DNA from: Chiua virens
Lineage: Eukaryota; Basidiomycota; Agaricomycetes; Boletales; Boletaceae
Reading direction: 5' to 3'
NCBI GenBank assembly: GCA_019787685.1
Contig: JAHNUO010000011.1
Location: forward strand, 1,302,001 to 1,366,000
DNA: 64,000 nt
Made by a program: the position numbers and the translations under genes. A model generated the notes under the pieces. The model did no database searches. It was not told the origin of the DNA and saw nothing but the letters and a program-made list of their open reading frames with translations. Position 1 is the stretch's first letter, and every line of letters begins with the position of its first letter. Shown one piece after another: positions 59,252-64,000 of this stretch.

Positions 59252-60674
59252 ATGGCTCCTAACGCGGTATGTCCTCGATCAGTATAGCTTCTGGGTGTCG
59301 TTCATCTATCTTATGCAGACTACGTATCGCTGCGACGAATGCGGGAAAGATATAAACCGCAAGTGTGATCTAGATCGTCATATGAAATTACATGCGTCGA
59401 ATATAGAAGACCTGTACGTTCTCCGATACATCCTCATGGTGATGCAATATTAATCAAATTCAACAGAAAGATTCCCTGCCCCTACCCAGACTGCAATTAC
59501 AAGACGCTGCAATGTTCCAATCTGAAGACACACATGTACACACAGTGAGTACGACGACACCATATGAAGCTGCACACACGTTGCTGACGCGTTTGATAGT
59601 ACCGGAGAGCGTCCGCTGAAGTGTCCTGACGAAGGGTGTGGTTACGATACCCGTGACCCAGGTGGTCTCACCAAGCACCGCCAGAAAAAGCATGGATACG
59701 TTCCCAGAGAAAATACTGGGAAGAAGTGCAAGTCGCGCATTGGCGCTACCAGGACGACGCAACAGCAAACTAGGTTCACACCCTATAGTGCTTCGTTGCG
59801 TCCCTCGCGCAGCACGGTCACCACTGAAGTTCCACCCCAGTTTCCACTGGACGATGGGTGTCCAGCATCGTCAGATGTGGGTGCCAGCGAGCGAGCACAG
59901 GTGTTGAAGAACAACGCCCTTGCCTTCGAAACCGAACTCGCGTTGCAATTTGCGCGAGCTAGCGGTTTCTACTTGGAGACCAGCCTTGACCAACTAGGCC
60001 CGTCCTCTTTGGTGCCTCTCACGGAACCAGAGGTCCACACAGCGGATGATCTTGAGAGGCAGAATGTCTTTACATTTGACCAGCACGATGAACTGAGTGC
60101 TCAACCAACCACGCAATCAGCTATCGACGCCGATTTCGAGCGCTTCCTTGCACAATACAGCGAGTACCCCCCCAAGGCAACGTCTGCGCACGATGCCGCA
60201 CCCCTGCCTCTGACAGAACTTGACATTTTTACGCCTACGGTCTCTCAACCCCTCGTCCAGTCAGCTGACGAACTACTAGAGCGCTTCCTGGCCAGTGATG
60301 ACGAACACATGGTCAAGACATCATCGTTGCATAATCCCATTTCCACTCCTAACCCTGATACCGCCATCCCAACCACCTTCCGGGTGCCCACGTGGAACAC
60401 CATCGACGACGCGCTGCTTATGTCGGCAATGCTTCAGCAACATCAGTACGACAGGGTCGACAACAGCAGTTACGATTCTTACGCCCAGCCAACGTCCTGT
60501 GATGCAGGACATGCTCGGTATGACTCGTTCACCCAGGGTGCACCCACGAATATGGGTGTCCACCCCAAGACCGTTACTTCTCAGTTCTTCAACGACCCGA
60601 CATACTCTTACGCCGCTCCCGCTGATCCGGGCGCTTTCCACTGGCAGGGGATGGAAAACTTCTACGGGTTCTAA
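59252..60674 (+). CDS. C2H2 zinc-finger transcription factor (three fingers)
   Basis: Exons 59252-59266 (five codons), 59319-59413, 59467-59544 and 59600-60674 total 1263 bases (420 aa). Three C2H2 fingers come first: YRCDECGKDINRKCDLDRHM with KLH, then IPCPYPDCNYKTLQCSNLKT with HMYTH, then after the canonical linker TGERPLKCP a third (CPDEGCGYDTRDPGGLTKHR). The remaining 300 residues are acidic and Gln/Thr/Pro-rich with an internal repeat (FERFLAQYSEYPPKATS resembles LERFLASDDEHMVKTSS), probably regulatory. A decayed relative lies at 25.5-26.5 kb. The GC content is above that of the flanks. Confidence 0.9.
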
Positions 60675-61730
60675 CGTCCAACATTCTCTAACGCATCTTC
60701 ATCTTCTCACACATTTCAGTGGAACTGGGACATTACATCATACGCATTTAGACGCATAGCTCATATCTTTTATCTTTCCCATCGCATTCATTGAAGCTTC
60801 TGTCAGCATCGCGGATAGGGGTCATTTATTCATTACCCGTGACACCGTTCTCCACGCATATACCTTGCACTTCTTGGATTACATTTCTACCCGGATCTCA
60901 GCCGATATTTCAGATACATAGTATATTCATAACTATCTACCACAACATCACCTTGTAGCAGTTTTAGTATCACATTCAAGACGCCCTTGTCACCTCGATA
61001 GCACAAATCGGATCTAACATTACAATTTGCATACACACACGCATGCTTATTGATTCAGGTTCTGATCGAACAACCTATCGGGGGGACGGGCTACCTTACA
61101 CCTCTCGTCATTGCCGTTGCAACCGTTTCCGGTGGTCATTCGTCTGAACGCGCGTACAGTGCGGATACAAATCTGGCTGGAACCGAACAAACGTTACAAA
61201 TAGCTGGAGGAATCTACTCAAGTAAATGGGTGCCTTTGACGGATCATCCATCATCAGCAAGGGTGAACGGAGATATAAGTGGAGTGAATGTTCGGCTGAC
61301 CAAGGTAAGGAAGACGGCAGACGATCAACGCCGCTTGTGTCCGACCCCAGCTTCAGTTTTTCGCGCGACAAACCAACGTTCGATGATATGTACCACTATT
61401 TGACTTTATACCAAGTATCGTTTCATGTTTGCTGAGAATCGGAAGCAACATCATTTCTGCGGTCGTTGGTACCAACTCACAGCAGTTCTGACGTGGTATC
61501 GTTATGCACAGATCAAAGCGAACTGCAAGTCGACGTTAGCTGGTATCAAATCAGTTCTCATCTGCAATCTTACCTTAAATACTGCGTGCGATGGGGATAC
61601 GCGAAGAATGAGACATTGTCAACTTCACTGGCAGCGTGAAGCTTTGAGGGTGATCGTTGTATCACCATGTGGTGCTCACGCAGTAGCAGCGAATGCCGCT
61701 GTCGGTCGCATGTTGCGTAGCCCCATAAGC

Positions 61731-62480
61731 CTATCTACCGATTAGCATCAGCTGACGAAATTTAGAAGAAAAAAAGTTACGCACGAGTCTCACCCTAATC
61801 ATTAGATGGACCACCCTTTGCTCATTCGCATACTCATAGCCAGGCGGTTGCGATGTATCGCTTGCCAGAAACCGTTCGCGTCTAGCCTCAGCACAACGCG
61901 CCGCCATGTGATAGTAGTGGCCCGCATGTTGCAGTGGATCACTCGGATTTAATTCGAGTGTTTGGATGGCGTCTATGTCGAGGTGTACTGTTTGGACCGA
62001 CCGCCGATGCGAGTGACACGCTGACACCTGCGTGAGTGAGTGTAGCACGAGATCCCCAGTCGAGAAGCTCGGCAAGAATATGCTATTTGAGCGTCCATGC
62101 GCATAGCAGCTGCCATCCAGCCCCAATATCGAATGTGCCATCACCAGTGCCCCGCTAAACGTCTGTGCGTTGGAATGTATCCCCATTCGAAGCTCGGAAA
62201 GTCCATGGTGTTTGAGCAGTCCGTGAGCACAGCAACCAGGCCGTGAAGTGATGAGACCCATTGCCGTGCCATCCAGCTCCAATATTGAAAGTCTCTTTGG
62301 AGATTGTAATTGGACCATACTCGTTGTAGAGGCAGAACTCGTGATCTAGGGAATACATCAGGGTCCTCGAATGGTTGTTCTGGCGTAAGCCTCACCTTAA
62401 GGCTGATGTTACCGGCAAGCACCTTGTTTCCACCCATCGATCGGTACAAGCGTCGCGAGCCTGAGGGTCACGATATACAT
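61731..62480 (-). pseudogene. Decayed relative of the 55.0-55.5 kb unassigned gene
   Basis: The segment around 62460-62300 matches 55320-55190 through an intron: both have ...aaggtgct...aac...ttaaag/GT...ccagaacaacc...CAG/atcacgaagctct-like sequence. The exon before the intron is four bases shorter here, which breaks the frame. The function of the family is unknown. Confidence 0.4.
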
Positions 62481-63217
62481 TGTTTTTGCCTCTGAATTCG
62501 GAAAAAGAGACCATTTGGTATTCATATCGGACCGTCCAGCCTTCGGGGCGATGTGGGTGTGAACTTGCCAGTGTAGGAATCAAGGGTGGTGGATTGTATG
62601 ATGACGTCTGTCAATTACGCTTTCAACGGACGCGTTTTGAGTGTGAAGTATAGTACTCGACGGCGAGTTCGTGCAAGGCATCTTTTCAGCTAAACGAGTC
62701 AGCCTTCGGGGCGCCGTAGAGAATGCAAACACACCTGCGAATGAACTCGTCTGATTCTGCAGGACCCAGAACAGCTCTCAAATTGTCTTTTTAAAAACGG
62801 ACAGTCGGGCATCCAGAGGGATCACTAGTGGATCACATGGTTAAAGACGGACGCAACATCTTCCCTATGGTATATAAGACTGATGGTCGACTCTTGTGCT
62901 TTGCAATCTACGCGCTGAGTTCCGAGTCCCGTTTGCTTCTTCCTCGACGCGTTGCGTTCATCGTCTGCGTCCGGCCGAACTTGAAAGAGCGAGACACGCG
63001 ATACCGCAAAAAAAAAAATGGCGCTTCGTTTATTGGCAATCATGCACAAGAGAACGAACACCCAGGTCCCATATCGTCTGGAATCTGGATACTAGTAGAG
63101 CGGGAGGGAGCAGGGAGTGTGCCGATGAATTTGGGCGGCGGGTTGACTAATAGTAATACGTCGTAAGCATAATAGTACTTGTGCCAACTTTACGAACACG
63201 ACTACGCTTGTAACCAC

Positions 63218-64000
63218 CATGCATACACCCGGTCCATGCTGTTCAAACCGAAGCTGGGTTTGATTCAAAAAGGGGGAAGGAAAAGTTAGCACATAGGCAC
63301 CCATTCAAGATTTACTTCCGCTGTCAACGCATCGAAACTGACTACCGCAAGCTTGTCAAGTACGCACCAGATCCATTTTTCTGTTCTTTTATAGAGGCGC
63401 TTTTCCTGCGCCGTATCTGACAGGGACCTCGTCCAGTGCTATTTTCCTGATTCCCGGTGCGCGACTCTCGAAGCCGTCCTTCGTAGTTGGTGATATAAAG
63501 TCAGAGGCGCCACAGGCGTTGATGTTCGTGTCTCCATCGTTTCCATTTTGGAAATGTACGCTTGATGTACCCCTCAGAAACGCGGAATTGGGGACGCATG
63601 CACTGGGTTTGACACCTATGTACATACATTGCGGTGTTCACTTGGGAAGAATACTCGAAAGAACAAGATGAAGTTGGAATTGGTGAGCCAAGCTGGTCAT
63701 CTCATTGCATTCTCGTCCATCTTACGTGGCTTGAATTTGAGTTGTTCAAGCCGAGAACATGCTCCACATGGTGTGCATATCCCTTGATAGGATTTCTCCA
63801 TGGTAATGCAGCGACAGTGGAACATGACCTCTATGGAAATGACTGAATATGTCTTGGTCGTCCGCCAGCACCCGGAACCATGATTCAAAGACACGTATGT
63901 AGCAGGTTTGAGGGGTCATAGTTATCTCTGACGCCTCATATCCTACTACATACGTGTGCATCTTCTGAAAGCATGGTCACAAGTTCATCAACACCAAGCC
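63218..64000. repeat. Diverged direct repeat, second copy (runs off the window)
   Basis: Counterpart of 57890-58740 in the same orientation, with indels, for example an insertion around 63383-63408 containing tcttttatagaggcgcttttc. Confidence 0.8.

Larger units (their letters stand above)
60675..64000. other. Region without a confident gene
   Basis: 3.3 kb to the window edge. A minus-strand frame (62318..61731, 195 aa) follows an intron-like GTGAGG...CCTAG joint, but it is shifted relative to the 55 kb relative. 63218-64000 is the second copy of the 57.9 kb repeat. Nothing else is recognised. Confidence 0.4.

Overview
The window looks like nuclear DNA of a basidiomycete fungus, probably an Agaricomycete. 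Genes are dense and cut by many short introns (about 45-70 bases, GT...AG with one GC...AG). The families are typical of mushrooms and relatives: exomer ChAP, TOK-type K+ channels, a DUF6533 seven-helix-like membrane protein, fungal S10 carboxypeptidases and a fungal IFI6/27-like protein. Gene models were built by hand from both strands. For most of them the exon lengths sum to a multiple of three, which is an independent check on the joins. No tRNA, rRNA or CRISPR was seen.

Layout. 1-1368: 5' part of an acyltransferase on the minus strand, running off the window. 1.4-4.9 kb: no confident gene. 4.9-7.7: intact secreted serine carboxypeptidase. 8.1-8.6: IFI6/IFI27-like membrane protein. 10.35-11.1: ICMT-like methyltransferase. 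11.95-15.2: mitochondrial ribosomal protein uL16m and splicing factor PRP3 transcribed away from each other from a 142-base promoter. 15.3: small cysteine-rich secreted protein. 16.0-17.8: orotate phosphoribosyltransferase and a derlin, convergent. 18.5-25.1: tandem pair of two-pore K+ channels, the second decayed. 25.5-26.5: relic of a zinc-finger gene.

26.7-32.5 kb is an AT-rich repeat island holding a very large inverted repeat (arms about 1.57 kb around 29,281) and a small pogo-like TIR element. 33.1-37.2: HAD phosphatase and a second, frameshifted carboxypeptidase, convergent. 38.75-39.3: a further fragment of the AT-rich repeat. 41.0-47.4: three housekeeping or regulatory genes on the plus strand (proteasome ATPase Rpt6, a bZIP factor, exomer ChAP). 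48.0-49.8: DUF6533 membrane protein. 52.0-53.3: conserved coiled-coil protein. 53.6-54.25: glucosidase II alpha relic. 55.75-57.0: glutamine-rich HSP20 protein. 59.25-60.7: three-finger C2H2 factor, the likely parent family of the 26 kb relic. The rest up to 64 kb holds diverged duplications and no confident gene.

Two themes run through the window. First, local duplication followed by decay: carboxypeptidases, K+ channels, zinc-finger genes, a promoter copy near 50.9 kb, and 0.8 kb direct repeats at 57.9 and 63.2 kb. Second, isolated one-base indels break genes that should be essential (Rpt6, OPRT, ChAP) as well as dispensable ones. That points to uncorrected read errors, mostly insertions, rather than to biology, and frameshifts here should be judged with that in mind.
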